Part shown: in pieces, positions 7,179 through 16,432 of the stretch
How the letters are laid out: each line of letters opens with the position of its first letter
How positions within the stretch are numbered: the first letter of the stretch is position 1
Assembly: GCA_046538375.1 (NCBI GenBank)
Contig: JBKHJA010000023.1
Span: 1 to 25,557 of the forward strand
Reading direction: 5' to 3'
DNA from: JBKHJA01 sp046538375
Lineage (GTDB): Bacteria; Acidobacteriota; Aminicenantia; Aminicenantales; Aminicenantaceae
Length of the DNA stretch: 25,557 bases
Notes under the pieces: model-generated
The model's input: only the letters and a program-made list of their open reading frames with translations
Database searches by the model: none
Told to the model about the DNA's origin: nothing
Program-made: the position numbers and the translations under genes

Positions 7179-9161
7179 GTGAAACCTGAAAAAAGGAGAC
7201 GGGTGGTTATCGAGAAAGTCAGCCCTGAGATTGACGGTGGCTTGTATCCTGTCAAGCGGGTGGAAGGGGAAAAGGTGGTGGTGCGGGCCGATGTTTTTGC
7301 TGGCGGCCATGACCAGGTGGCCGCAGCTCTTTGTTATCGCAAGCATGATGAGAAGAGGTGGAGCCAGGTTCCCATGAGATTTCTGGTGAATGACAGGTGG
7401 GAAGGGGAGTTTAAAGTCCAGGAAGTGGGGAGTTATTATTACACAGTAAAGGGATGGATAGACCGGTTTCGAACCTGGCAGAAGGACGTGAGCAAAAAAA
7501 TCAGAGCCCAGGAAGATGTGAGCGTGGATGTGTTGGTGGGTGCTGAATATCTGGAAAAAGCATCCAAAAAGGCCAGTGGAAAAGACAAGGAAAGGCTGAG
7601 ATCATGGGCTTCAGCGCTTAGAAAGGAAAAGGATGCACAAGAAGCCTTGAATTTAGCGATGAGCGGAGAGGTGAATCGACTGATGGAAAAACACTGGGAT
7701 GAAATCATCACCACTTATCATAAAGAACTTCCCGTGGTGGTGGAGAGGAAAAAAGCGCTGTTCAGTACCTGGTATGAATTGTTTCCCCGCTCTTGCAGTC
7801 CGGATCCTGGCCGGCCGGGCACTTTCCAGGATTGCGAAAAATTTCTCCCTGAAATCGCCCGGATGGGATTTGACGTGCTCTACTTGCCCCCTATTCATCC
7901 CATCGGCCAGACCCAGAAAAAAGGGAGGAATAATTCCCCTGCCGCTTCCCCTGAGGACCCCGGAAGTCCCTGGGCCATTGGCTCCAAAGAGGGCGGTCAT
8001 AAATCCATTCATCCTCAACTGGGAACCATGGAGGATTTCAAGCACCTGGTCAGAGCAGCCCAGAAATTGGGATTGGAGGTGGCTTTGGATCTGGCCTTCC
8101 AGTGTTCCCGGGATCATCCCTACCTCAAGGAACATCCAGAGTGGTTTTTTTGGCGTCCCGATGGTTCGATCCAGTTCGCTGAAAATCCTCCCAAGAAATA
8201 CGAAGATATCATCCCTCTGAATTTTGAAACAGAACATCAGCAGGAACTCTGGAATGAGCTGAAGAGTATTGTTCTTTTTTGGGCAGAGAAAGGAATCCGG
8301 ATATTTCGGGTGGATAATCCTCATACCAAACCTTTTGCTTTCTGGGAATGGTTGATACCAGAGGTTAAAAGAGATTATCCGGATGTGATCTTTCTTTCAG
8401 AAGCCTTCACCCGGCCTAAAGTGATGTACCGGTTGGCCAAAATTGGGTTTTCTCAATCCTACACCTACTTTACCTGGCGGAACACCAAAAAAGAAATTAT
8501 GGATTATCTTGAGGAGCTGACCAGAACAGAAGTGCGGGAGTATTTTCGTCCTAACTTCTGGCCCAATACCCCTGATATTCTTCCCGAATTTCTTCAGTAT
8601 GACGGCCGTCCGGCTTTTATCATCAGGCTGGCGCTGGCCGCCACGCTTTCCTCCAATTACGGCATCTACGGTCCTGCCTTTGAATTGTGCCTCAACCAGA
8701 CTCTTCCCGGAAAGGAAGAATACCTGGATTCTGAAAAATATGAGATCAAAAAATGGGAAAGGAACAAGCCCGGTCATTTGAGAAATCTGATTACCAGAAT
8801 AAACCGCGTGAGAAAGGAGAATGAAGCTCTGCACTCCACCTGGAATTTGAAATTTTATGAGATTGACAATGAATATTTGCTGGCTTATGGGAAAAGAACA
8901 GAAGACCTCTCCAATATCCTGCTGATAGTGGTCAATATGGATCCTTTTCATACCCAATCCGGGTGGGTGAGAGTCCCTCTGCAGGAACTGGGCATTGGAG
9001 CCGATCAACCCTATCTTGTCTATGATTTATTGAGTGAAGATAAATTCTTCTGGCAGGGAGAAAGAAATTACGTGGAGTTGGACCCAGATATCCTGCCTGT
9101 CCATATCTTCCGGGTGCACCGGCGTCTGCGCAAAGAAGTGGATTTTGATTACTTCATGTGA
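7179..9161 (+). CDS. glgE: Alpha-1,4-glucan:maltose-1-phosphate maltosyltransferase (GH13_3)
   Basis: A 660-residue GlgE, which extends alpha-1,4-glucan by two glucoses at a time from maltose-1-phosphate. The N-terminal beta domain (1-120) is followed by the helical insert (about 125-190) and the catalytic barrel. The family strings TWYELFPRS (197-205), LYLPPIHPIG (234-243) and PWAIGS (264-269) are all present. The nucleophile is Asp 379 in FRVDNPHTKP and the acid/base is Glu 408 in FLSEAF. The start is GTG behind an excellent GAGGAGGAAAG site; no better ATG is near. The stop overlaps a potential GTG start of the TreS-maltokinase gene, so substrate maker and user are translated side by side. 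With that fusion and GlgB this forms a complete GlgE pathway. Confidence 0.95.
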   Translation: MKPEKRRRVVIEKVSPEIDGGLYPVKRVEGEKVVVRADVFAGGHDQVAAALCYRKHDEKRWSQVPMRFLVNDRWEGEFKVQEVGSYYYTVKGWIDRFRTWQKDVSKKIRAQEDVSVDVLVGAEYLEKASKKASGKDKERLRSWASALRKEKDAQEALNLAMSGEVNRLMEKHWDEIITTYHKELPVVVERKKALFSTWYELFPRSCSPDPGRPGTFQDCEKFLPEIARMGFDVLYLPPIHPIGQTQKKGRNNSPAASPEDPGSPWAIGSKEGGHKSIHPQLGTMEDFKHLVRAAQKLGLEVALDLAFQCSRDHPYLKEHPEWFFWRPDGSIQFAENPPKKYEDIIPLNFETEHQQELWNELKSIVLFWAEKGIRIFRVDNPHTKPFAFWEWLIPEVKRDYPDVIFLSEAFTRPKVMYRLAKIGFSQSYTYFTWRNTKKEIMDYLEELTRTEVREYFRPNFWPNTPDILPEFLQYDGRPAFIIRLALAATLSSNYGIYGPAFELCLNQTLPGKEEYLDSEKYEIKKWERNKPGHLRNLITRINRVRKENEALHSTWNLKFYEIDNEYLLAYGKRTEDLSNILLIVVNMDPFHTQSGWVRVPLQELGIGADQPYLVYDLLSEDKFFWQGERNYVELDPDILPVHIFRVHRRLRKEVDFDYFM

Positions 9162-9172
9162 GGAGAACTGCA

Positions 9173-12100
9173 TTGCCGCTTAGAGAATCATACCTGAAGG
9201 ATGACCCCCTGTGGTACAAGGATGCTGTCATCTATGAGCTTCATGTGAAGTCATTTTTCGACAACAATGATGATGGTATCGGAGATTTCAAGGGCCTCAT
9301 CAAAAAACTGGATTACCTTCAAAATTTAGGAGTCACCGCTATTTGGCTTCTCCCTTTTTACCCCTCTCCGTTAAAAGATGATGGCTATGATATCGCTGAT
9401 TACCGCAGTATTCATCCTCAGTATGGGACTTTGCAGGATTTTAAAGAGCTGTTGAAGGAAGCCCACCACAGGGGAATCCGGGTGATTACCGAGCTGGTGC
9501 TCAACCATACCTCTGATCATCACCGCTGGTTTCAAAAGGCCAGAACAGCCAAACCAGGCTCTTCCTGGCGTAATTTTTACGTGTGGAGTGAGACACCCGA
9601 AAGGTATAAAGATGCCAGAATCATCTTCAAGGACTTTGAGACCTCCAACTGGACATGGGACACAGCAGCCAAAGCCTATTACTGGCATCGTTTTTACTCT
9701 TATCAGCCTGACCTCAATTTCGATAATCCCAGGGTGCAAAAGGAAATGCTGAGAGCGATCGATTTCTGGATGGCAATGGGAGTGGATGGTCTGCGTTTGG
9801 ACGCTGTTCCTTATCTTTATGAGAGAGAAGGGACCAATTGTGAGAATTTGCCCGAAACTCATGCCTTTTTGAAAAAATTAAGGGCTCATATAGAGAAGAA
9901 ATTCAAGAACCGGATGCTGTTAGCAGAAGCCAACCAGTGGTCTGAGGATGCCATGGCCTATTTCGGGGAAGGGGACGAATCCCATATGGCCTTCAATTTT
10001 CCGGTCATGCCCAGGATGTTCATGGCTGTTCAGATGGAAGACCGATTCCCGGTGATCGATATTCTGGATCCTCCGCTTGAGATACCCCCCTCCTGCCAAT
10101 GGTCTTTGTTCCTGCGCAACCACGACGAGTTAACCCTGGAGATGGTCACAGATGAAGAGCGTGACTACATGTATCGGGTTTATGCCAGTGATCCCCGGGC
10201 AAAACTCAATCTTGGTATCCGCCGGCGTCTTGCTCCTCTGCTGGGGAACAACCGGAGAAAGATCGAACTTATGAACATACTTCTGTTCTCTCTTCCCGGT
10301 ACTCCGGTGATCTATTATGGGGATGAAATTGGCATGGGAGACAATTACTACCTGGGTGACCGGAGTGGGGTCCGCACACCCATGCAGTGGAGTTCAGATA
10401 GAAATGCCGGGTTTTCCAGGGCCAATCCTCAGAAACTCTTTCTGCCGGTGATCATTGATCCTGAGTATCATTATGAGGCCCTGAACGTAGAAAATCAGGA
10501 GAGCAATTTGTCCTCCATGCTGTGGTGGATGAAGCGGGTGATTGCCATGAGGAAGAGATACAAGGCCTTTGGGCGGGGGGATGTGGAATTCATTTCGCCC
10601 CACAATCCCAAAGTTCTGGTCTTCATCCGCCGGTATCAGGATGAGATCATTTTAGTGGTGATCAATCTTTCCCGGTTTTCCCAGGTGGTGGAGCTTGATC
10701 TTTCTCCCTATCAAGGCCTGATTCCCGAAGAAGTGTTCAGCCGCAATGAGTTTCCACCCATAAAGGAAACCCCTTATGTGCTCACCCTGGGACCGCATAA
10801 TCATTTTTGGTTTTTGCTGAAGAGAGAAAAAGGAATGGTGGTGGGAAGAAAGGAAAAAGCCTTCCCCTCCATCCATCTGAAAAGACATTTTAAGGAATTA
10901 TGGGAGGGAAATGAGAAGGAAAGATTCGAACAGGACATTCTGATTCCATATTTGAGAAAATGCCGCTGGTTCGGAGGAAAAGGCCGCCGGATCCGCAGCC
11001 TCATCATCAGGGAAGCAGCCCCGTTAGTGAAACACACTCTCTCCAAACTCCTGATTCTGGAGGTGAGTTACAATGAAGGCTTCCCGGAGATGTACTTCTT
11101 GCCTCTCTGTTATATGCCTGAAGGAAAATCCTATCAGATCAGAGAAAACTCTCCTCAAGCCATAATGGCTTCTATTCGGACTGGCGATGAGCAGGGAATT
11201 CTGTATGACGGTTCGTACAACAAGGAATTTCACCACATCATTCTGGATATGGTTCTAAAAAGGAAAAAGATCAAAGGAACAGAAGGAGAATTCGTTGTTT
11301 TACCGGCCCGCAGAATAAAAAGATTTTTTGAACAGAAAAAGCTTCCTTTGGAATCTTCGGTGCTTAAAGTGGAGCAGAGCAACACATCCATCCTTTATGA
11401 GAGGACATTCATGTTGAAGATATTCAGAAGGCTGGAAAAAGGGATCAATCCTGATGTGGAAATGGAAAGGTTTTTGACAGAAAAGGCCCGTTTTCCTCAT
11501 GTGCCTCCCTATGCTGGTGCTGTGGAATACAGAGGGAGAAAATCTGGACCGATCAGCATCGGGCTGCTGCAGGGTTTTGTTCCCAATGAAGGCGACGCCT
11601 GGGTTTTCAGCCTGGATCAAGTGGGGCGTTATTTTGAGAGGGTTTTGTCCAGAAGGGCAGAATTGACAGCCGTTCCTCCTGTTTCTTCCCTGATTGAGGA
11701 CCAGCAAGAGAAGGGAAAAACCTCAATCATGGAGGAACTGGTTGATGGATTTTATTCGGAGATGATGGAACTTTTAGGAAAAAGAACAGGAGAACTTCAT
11801 CTTTCTCTTTCTTCTGAGTTGGATGATCCAGAGTTTACCCCGGAATCCTTTTCTGTTCTCTATCAAAGGTCTGTTTATCAATCCATGAGAAGCTTGATGA
11901 GCCAGGTGTTCCGTCTTGTGGAGGGGAATATCGAACAGTTCTCTAAGGATTTAAGAGAAGATCTTTCGGACATTTTGGCCTCTAAAATGAAGATTTTGAA
12001 TCGCCTAAAGAAAATAGTGGGGAAAAAGATCTCTGCGGCCAAGATTCGTATTCACGGCGATTATCATCTTGGTCAGGTTCTTTTTACAGGAAAAGATTTT

Positions 12101-12490
12101 GTAATCATAGATTTCGAGGGCGAGCCAGCCAGGGCCTTGAGTGAGAGAAAACTCAAGCGCTCGCCGCTTCGAGATGTGGCCGGAATGGTACGCTCCTTTC
12201 ATTATGCTGCTTATTCTGGTCTGCTGAGACATCCCTCCCTTAGATCAGAAGACAGATCCTTTTTAGAACCATGGGTTAAAGTCTGGTACCATCATACAAG
12301 CAGAATTTTTCTCCGTTCTTATCTCCAGACCGTGGGAGATGCTGAGTTTCTTCCCCATAAGAAAGAAGAGCTGACCATTCTGTTTGAGGCTTTTCTTCTG
12401 GAGAAAGCTGTGTATGAGCTGGGCTACGAGGTGAACAATCGTCCGGACTGGGTGATAATCCCCATCAGGGGAATTAAATATATCCTTTGA
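9173..12490 (+). CDS. treS: Trehalose synthase (GH13_16) fused to maltokinase
   Basis: A 1105-residue fusion. Residues 1-550 are TreS, which interconverts trehalose and maltose. It has the family start DPLWYKDAVIYELHVKSF, nucleophile Asp about 210 (DGLRLDAVP), acid/base Glu about 252 (LLAEANQW), Asp about 318 (RNHDE) and the downstream PVIYYGDEIGMGD. Residues about 575-1105 are a maltokinase (Mak/Pep2) that phosphorylates maltose to maltose-1-phosphate with ATP. It shows RWFGGKGR near 598, the catalytic HGDYHLGQ near 961-968 and the metal-binding IDFEGEP from 979. Such fusions are known in GlgE-pathway bacteria and channel trehalose to GlgE. The frame opens with GTG at 9158, overlapping glgE by four bases, but TTG at 9173 has AGGAG seven bases upstream and is the likelier start. 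Confidence 0.93.
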   Translation: MPLRESYLKDDPLWYKDAVIYELHVKSFFDNNDDGIGDFKGLIKKLDYLQNLGVTAIWLLPFYPSPLKDDGYDIADYRSIHPQYGTLQDFKELLKEAHHRGIRVITELVLNHTSDHHRWFQKARTAKPGSSWRNFYVWSETPERYKDARIIFKDFETSNWTWDTAAKAYYWHRFYSYQPDLNFDNPRVQKEMLRAIDFWMAMGVDGLRLDAVPYLYEREGTNCENLPETHAFLKKLRAHIEKKFKNRMLLAEANQWSEDAMAYFGEGDESHMAFNFPVMPRMFMAVQMEDRFPVIDILDPPLEIPPSCQWSLFLRNHDELTLEMVTDEERDYMYRVYASDPRAKLNLGIRRRLAPLLGNNRRKIELMNILLFSLPGTPVIYYGDEIGMGDNYYLGDRSGVRTPMQWSSDRNAGFSRANPQKLFLPVIIDPEYHYEALNVENQESNLSSMLWWMKRVIAMRKRYKAFGRGDVEFISPHNPKVLVFIRRYQDEIILVVINLSRFSQVVELDLSPYQGLIPEEVFSRNEFPPIKETPYVLTLGPHNHFWFLLKREKGMVVGRKEKAFPSIHLKRHFKELWEGNEKERFEQDILIPYLRKCRWFGGKGRRIRSLIIREAAPLVKHTLSKLLILEVSYNEGFPEMYFLPLCYMPEGKSYQIRENSPQAIMASIRTGDEQGILYDGSYNKEFHHIILDMVLKRKKIKGTEGEFVVLPARRIKRFFEQKKLPLESSVLKVEQSNTSILYERTFMLKIFRRLEKGINPDVEMERFLTEKARFPHVPPYAGAVEYRGRKSGPISIGLLQGFVPNEGDAWVFSLDQVGRYFERVLSRRAELTAVPPVSSLIEDQQEKGKTSIMEELVDGFYSEMMELLGKRTGELHLSLSSELDDPEFTPESFSVLYQRSVYQSMRSLMSQVFRLVEGNIEQFSKDLREDLSDILASKMKILNRLKKIVGKKISAAKIRIHGDYHLGQVLFTGKDFVIIDFEGEPARALSERKLKRSPLRDVAGMVRSFHYAAYSGLLRHPSLRSEDRSFLEPWVKVWYHHTSRIFLRSYLQTVGDAEFLPHKKEELTILFEAFLLEKAVYELGYEVNNRPDWVIIPIRGIKYIL

Positions 12491-12598
12491 TATTGATTAT
12501 ATTTTTCACAGTCTAACGGGCAAATGGTCTCGTCGATGAATGAGAGACAATTTTGTAAGAATTGACCATTAACAACACTCAACACAAAGGAGGGTTCT
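12491..12598 (+). promoter_or_regulatory. Leader region before glgB with two competing pairings
   Basis: This 108-base gap is the longest inside the cluster. AATGGTC (12523-12529) pairs with GACCATT (12564-12570). GTCTC (12527-12531) pairs with GAGAC (12544-12548). The two stems share bases and so exclude each other, which is what an attenuator or translational switch would look like. The second arm of the long pairing ends 15 bases before the AAAGGAGGG site. I see no clear promoter and no T-run terminator. The pairing is short and could be chance. Confidence 0.25.
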
Positions 12599-14563
12599 AT
12601 GGCCAAAAAAGAAAAGAAGTCAGCAAAACGCACCAGAAAAAAGCAACAGGTGGGTGATGTTATCCACGGGCCTACCCTTTTAAGCGAGCAGGACATCTAT
12701 ATGTTCAAAGAAGGGAGCCATTTCCGCCTTTATGAAAAACTGGGTTCCCATAAGATGAACGTGGACGGCCGGGAAGGACAGTATTTTGCTGTGTGGGCCC
12801 CCAATGCCAAGCAGGTCTCAGTGGTGGGGGATTTCAACGGCTGGAGTGGGGAATCTCATCCTTTGGCGGTCAGATGGGATGGCTCCGGCATCTGGGAGGG
12901 TTTCATTCCTGGCCTGGAGAAAGGTTCCCTGTACAAATATCATATTGTTTCCCAAAACCGAAAGTTTATGGTGGATAAAGGAGATCCCTTTTCTTTCTGG
13001 TGGGAAATCTCACCGCGTACGGCTTCGGTGACCTGGGATCTGGATTATAAGTGGAAGGATAAGAAATGGATGGACCACCGGCATAAATTCAGTGCCCCTG
13101 ATTCTCCTATGTCTGTTTACGAGGTTCATCTGGGTTCCTGGCGGCGGGTATCAGAAGAGAACAACCGATTCATGACCTACAGAGAACTGGCTCCTTATTT
13201 GGTTGATTATGTCAAGGGCATGGGTTTTACCCATGTGGAATTTCTGCCGGTGATGGAACATCCTTTTTACGGTTCCTGGGGTTATCAGGTGGGTGGCTAT
13301 TTTTCTCCCACCAGCCGCTACGGGACACCTCAGGACTTGATGTATCTCGTTGACCAGCTTCATCAGAACGATGTGGGAGTGATTCTGGACTGGGTCCCCT
13401 CCCATTTCCCTTCTGATGAACACGGCCTGGTCTATTTTGACGGCACTCATCTGTATGAGCACCAGGACCCCCGGAAGGGATTTCATCCTGATTGGAAAAG
13501 CTATATTTTCAATTACGGAAGGAGTGAGGTTAAAAATTTTCTGATCAGCAATGCTCTCTTCTGGCTGGACAAATATCATGTGGATGGTCTTCGTGTGGAT
13601 GCGGTAGCCTCCATGCTGTACTTGGATTATTCAAGGAAGGAAGGGGAGTGGGTTCCAAATCCTTACGGTGGAAGGGAGAATCTTGAGGCCATCTCTTTCA
13701 TCAAGAGATTCAACGAAGTGGTCTACAGCGAATATCCTGATGTGCAGACCATTGCTGAGGAGTCCACAGCTTGGCCCATGGTGACCCGCCCGGTTTATGT
13801 GGGTGGGCTGGGTTTCGGCAAAAAATGGAATATGGGCTGGATGCATGACACTCTGGAGTATTTTTCCAAAGATCCGCTTTTCCGCAAATACCATCACAAT
13901 CAACTGACCTTCAGCATATGGTATGCCTTTTCAGAAAATTTCATCCTCCCCCTCTCTCACGATGAGGTGGTGTACGGAAAGGGCTCCCTGTTGGAGAAGA
14001 TGCCCGGAGACGACTGGCAGAAGTTCGCCAATCTGCGCCTCCTTCTGGGATTCATGTACACCCATCCGGGCAAGAAGATTCTGTTCATGGGTGGAGAGTT
14101 CGGTCAACGCCGGGAATGGGTCCATGAGGGGAGTCTGGAATGGCATCTGTTGAAGCATCAGTCTCACCAGGGAGTCCAGCACTGGGTCAAGGACCTCAAT
14201 CATTTCTACCGCAAAGAGGGGGCTTTGTATGAGATTGATTTTGAACGGCACGGCTTTGAATGGATAGATTTCAGTGACTGGGAAAAAAGCATCATCTGCT
14301 TTCTCAGGAAGGGAAAGAAGCCTGAACATGTGATCCTGGTGGTTTGCAACCTGACTCCTGTTCCCTGTCACAATTACCGGGTGGGAGTCCCAGCCAGCGG
14401 GTTTTGGAGGGAAGTGCTCAACAGCGACGCCAAGGAATATGGAGGCAGCGGACAGGGAAATATGGGGGGAGTAGAAGCCACTCCTGTTCCGTTTCATGGA
14501 AAAGATCAATCTCTCTCCCTGACTTTACCCCCCCTGAGCATAGTGTTTTTCAAAAAAGAATAG
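12599..14563 (+). CDS. glgB: 1,4-alpha-glucan branching enzyme (GH13_9)
   Basis: A 654-residue GlgB that cuts alpha-1,4 chains and rejoins them as alpha-1,6 branches, needed for products of both GlgA and GlgE. A CBM48 module (about 58-145, with YFAVWAPNA and VVGDFNGW) precedes the barrel. Signatures are YEVHLGSW (174-181), the nucleophile Asp 334 in GLRVDAVASM, acid/base Glu 387 in IAEEST and Asp 455 in LSHDEVV. FMGGEFGQ and EWHLL follow. It lacks the extra N1 domain of the long E. coli form. The first 17 residues are a strongly basic tail (Lys/Arg rich) before the domain; this is unusual and may be disordered. The start is ATG with AAAGGAGGG upstream. Confidence 0.95.
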   Translation: MAKKEKKSAKRTRKKQQVGDVIHGPTLLSEQDIYMFKEGSHFRLYEKLGSHKMNVDGREGQYFAVWAPNAKQVSVVGDFNGWSGESHPLAVRWDGSGIWEGFIPGLEKGSLYKYHIVSQNRKFMVDKGDPFSFWWEISPRTASVTWDLDYKWKDKKWMDHRHKFSAPDSPMSVYEVHLGSWRRVSEENNRFMTYRELAPYLVDYVKGMGFTHVEFLPVMEHPFYGSWGYQVGGYFSPTSRYGTPQDLMYLVDQLHQNDVGVILDWVPSHFPSDEHGLVYFDGTHLYEHQDPRKGFHPDWKSYIFNYGRSEVKNFLISNALFWLDKYHVDGLRVDAVASMLYLDYSRKEGEWVPNPYGGRENLEAISFIKRFNEVVYSEYPDVQTIAEESTAWPMVTRPVYVGGLGFGKKWNMGWMHDTLEYFSKDPLFRKYHHNQLTFSIWYAFSENFILPLSHDEVVYGKGSLLEKMPGDDWQKFANLRLLLGFMYTHPGKKILFMGGEFGQRREWVHEGSLEWHLLKHQSHQGVQHWVKDLNHFYRKEGALYEIDFERHGFEWIDFSDWEKSIICFLRKGKKPEHVILVVCNLTPVPCHNYRVGVPASGFWREVLNSDAKEYGGSGQGNMGGVEATPVPFHGKDQSLSLTLPPLSIVFFKKE

Positions 14564-14599
14564 GGAAAAAAGGAAAACATTTCTTGCTAAAAGGTGAAA

Positions 14600-16432
14600 A
14601 TGGAAAAAGAAACTGAATACATAAACAGAAGAGAAAGTCAGTTTGCAGTCTGGGCACCTTTTTTGAACCGGGTTTCACTAAAAATGGTCTTTCCTGAGGA
14701 AAAGACCGTACCTATGGAGAAAGATCGCCGGGGGTACTGGAGAGCAGACCCGAAAGAGATAGAACCCGGGACCCGGTACTTCTATCAACTGGAAGGCGGC
14801 CAGCTTCGACCTGATCCCGCCTCTCATTTCCAGCCATTAGGTGTTCACCAGCCGTCTCAACTGGTGGACCACGCCTTTTTTTCATGGGAAGATAATGAGT
14901 GGTCGGGTATTCCTCTGTCAGAAATGGTCATGTATGAACTCCACGTGGGAACCTTCACCCCTGAGGGTATTTTTGAAGCGGTTGTGCAGCGTCTGGATGA
15001 TCTTGGTGAATTAGGGGTAAATGCCATCAATCTCATGCCTGTGGCCCAGTTTCCGGGGGAGAGAAACTGGGGATATGACGGAGTTCATCCTTTCTCTGTC
15101 CAGAATTCTTACGGAGGGCCGGAAGGGCTCAAGCGGCTGGTAGATGCCTGCCATAAAAAGAACCTGGCGGTGATTCTGGATGTGGTTTACAACCATCTGG
15201 GGCCGGAAGGCAATTATCTGGGAGAATTTGGCCCTTATTTCACCTCCCGGTACAGGACTCCATGGGGAGAGGCTGTCAACTTTGATGATGCTTACAGCGA
15301 TGATGTGAGAAGTTTTTTCATCCAGAATGCCCTTCACTGGTTTAAAAATTATCATGTGGATGCTCTCAGGCTGGACGCTGTCCATGCCATTTATGACCGA
15401 AGCGCCAAGCCTTTTCTCCAGGAACTTGCCGAAAAAGTGGAAGAATTTTCTGGGAAGCGGGGGAGAAGATTCTATCTGATAGCAGAGAGTGATTTGAATG
15501 ATGTCCGGATTCTGAGACCCAGGGAAAAGGGAGGCTACGGCCTTGATGCCCAGTGGTGCGATGATTTCCACCATGCTCTCCATACTCTGCTCACCGGAGA
15601 GAAGAAAGGATACTACGCGGATTTTGGAAGATTGGAACACTTTGGCAAATCTTTAAGAGAAGGCTATGTCATTTCCTGGGATTATTCTGTTTACCGAAAA
15701 AGGCATCACGGAAGCTCATCCAAAGACAGACCAGCCCAGCAGTTCATTGTTTTTTCTCAGAATCACGATCAGGTGGGAAACAGGATGCTCGGCGAAAGGC
15801 TTTCCGCACTTATCTCCTTTGAAGCCTTGAAGCTGGCGGATGGGGCGGTGATTCTTTCTCCTTACATCCCCCTGCTTTTTATGGGGGAGGAATACGCTGA
15901 AGACCGGCCGTTTTTTTATTTTGTCAGCCATTCTGATCCCCGCCTGATGGCTGCTGTGCGGCAGGGACGAAGAGAAGAATTTCAGTCTTTCCAATGGAAA
16001 GACGGGCCCCCAGATCCTCAAAGAGAGGAAACTTTCATCAAATCCCAGCTCCGCTGGGAAAAGAGAAAAGAGGGAAAGCATAAAGTGATGTTAGAATATT
16101 ATGGTCATCTGGTGAAGCTTCGGAAATCCATTCCAGCCTTATATCATTTACAGAAGAGTAATATGGAGATTCAAGAATGGACCAGCCAGAAGGTCTTGCG
16201 TTTGCACCGATGGCATGGTAAAAGCCGGGTCATGGTCATCATAAATTTCAATAACAGAGATGTGTCCCTCTGTTTGAACTTCCCTCAGGGGAAATGGCGG
16301 AAAATTCTGGACTCTTCTGATGAGAAATGGATGGGACCCGGAACCCGCTTACCCGAGATAACAGAGGGAGAACAGAGCCTTGCTGTCAATCCGTTAAGCA
16401 TCTCGGCCTATCAGATGGAGGAAAGAGAATGA
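14600..16432 (+). CDS. treZ: Malto-oligosyltrehalose trehalohydrolase (GH13_10)
   Basis: A 610-residue TreZ, which hydrolyses the glucan-trehalose bond made by TreY to free trehalose. An N-terminal CBM48-like module (AVWAPFLNRV, about 16-25) is followed by the barrel with MYELHVGTFT, ERNWGYDGV, nucleophile Asp 259 (DALRLDAVHA), acid/base Glu 296 (LIAESD) and Asp 390 (SQNHDQVGNR). The string GYGLDAQWCDDFHHALH is diagnostic of TreZ and rules out GlgX or GlgB. The open frame begins with GTG at 14594, but ATG at 14600 follows AGGTGA and is preferred, although the spacing is tight. It is 36 bases after glgB and overlaps the next gene by four bases (ATGA). Confidence 0.94.
   Translation: MEKETEYINRRESQFAVWAPFLNRVSLKMVFPEEKTVPMEKDRRGYWRADPKEIEPGTRYFYQLEGGQLRPDPASHFQPLGVHQPSQLVDHAFFSWEDNEWSGIPLSEMVMYELHVGTFTPEGIFEAVVQRLDDLGELGVNAINLMPVAQFPGERNWGYDGVHPFSVQNSYGGPEGLKRLVDACHKKNLAVILDVVYNHLGPEGNYLGEFGPYFTSRYRTPWGEAVNFDDAYSDDVRSFFIQNALHWFKNYHVDALRLDAVHAIYDRSAKPFLQELAEKVEEFSGKRGRRFYLIAESDLNDVRILRPREKGGYGLDAQWCDDFHHALHTLLTGEKKGYYADFGRLEHFGKSLREGYVISWDYSVYRKRHHGSSSKDRPAQQFIVFSQNHDQVGNRMLGERLSALISFEALKLADGAVILSPYIPLLFMGEEYAEDRPFFYFVSHSDPRLMAAVRQGRREEFQSFQWKDGPPDPQREETFIKSQLRWEKRKEGKHKVMLEYYGHLVKLRKSIPALYHLQKSNMEIQEWTSQKVLRLHRWHGKSRVMVIINFNNRDVSLCLNFPQGKWRKILDSSDEKWMGPGTRLPEITEGEQSLAVNPLSISAYQMEERE

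Noticed and set aside
9158..12490. Possibility that the 1105-residue gene is two genes read through by a sequence error
   Set aside because: The frame is continuous through the linker at about residues 550-575, and TreS-maltokinase fusions of this length are known.
14600..16432. Reading the second glgB-like gene as a duplicate branching or GlgX debranching enzyme
   Set aside because: The CBM48 plus GH13 layout is shared, but GYGLDAQWCDDFHHALH and the TreY neighbour identify TreZ.
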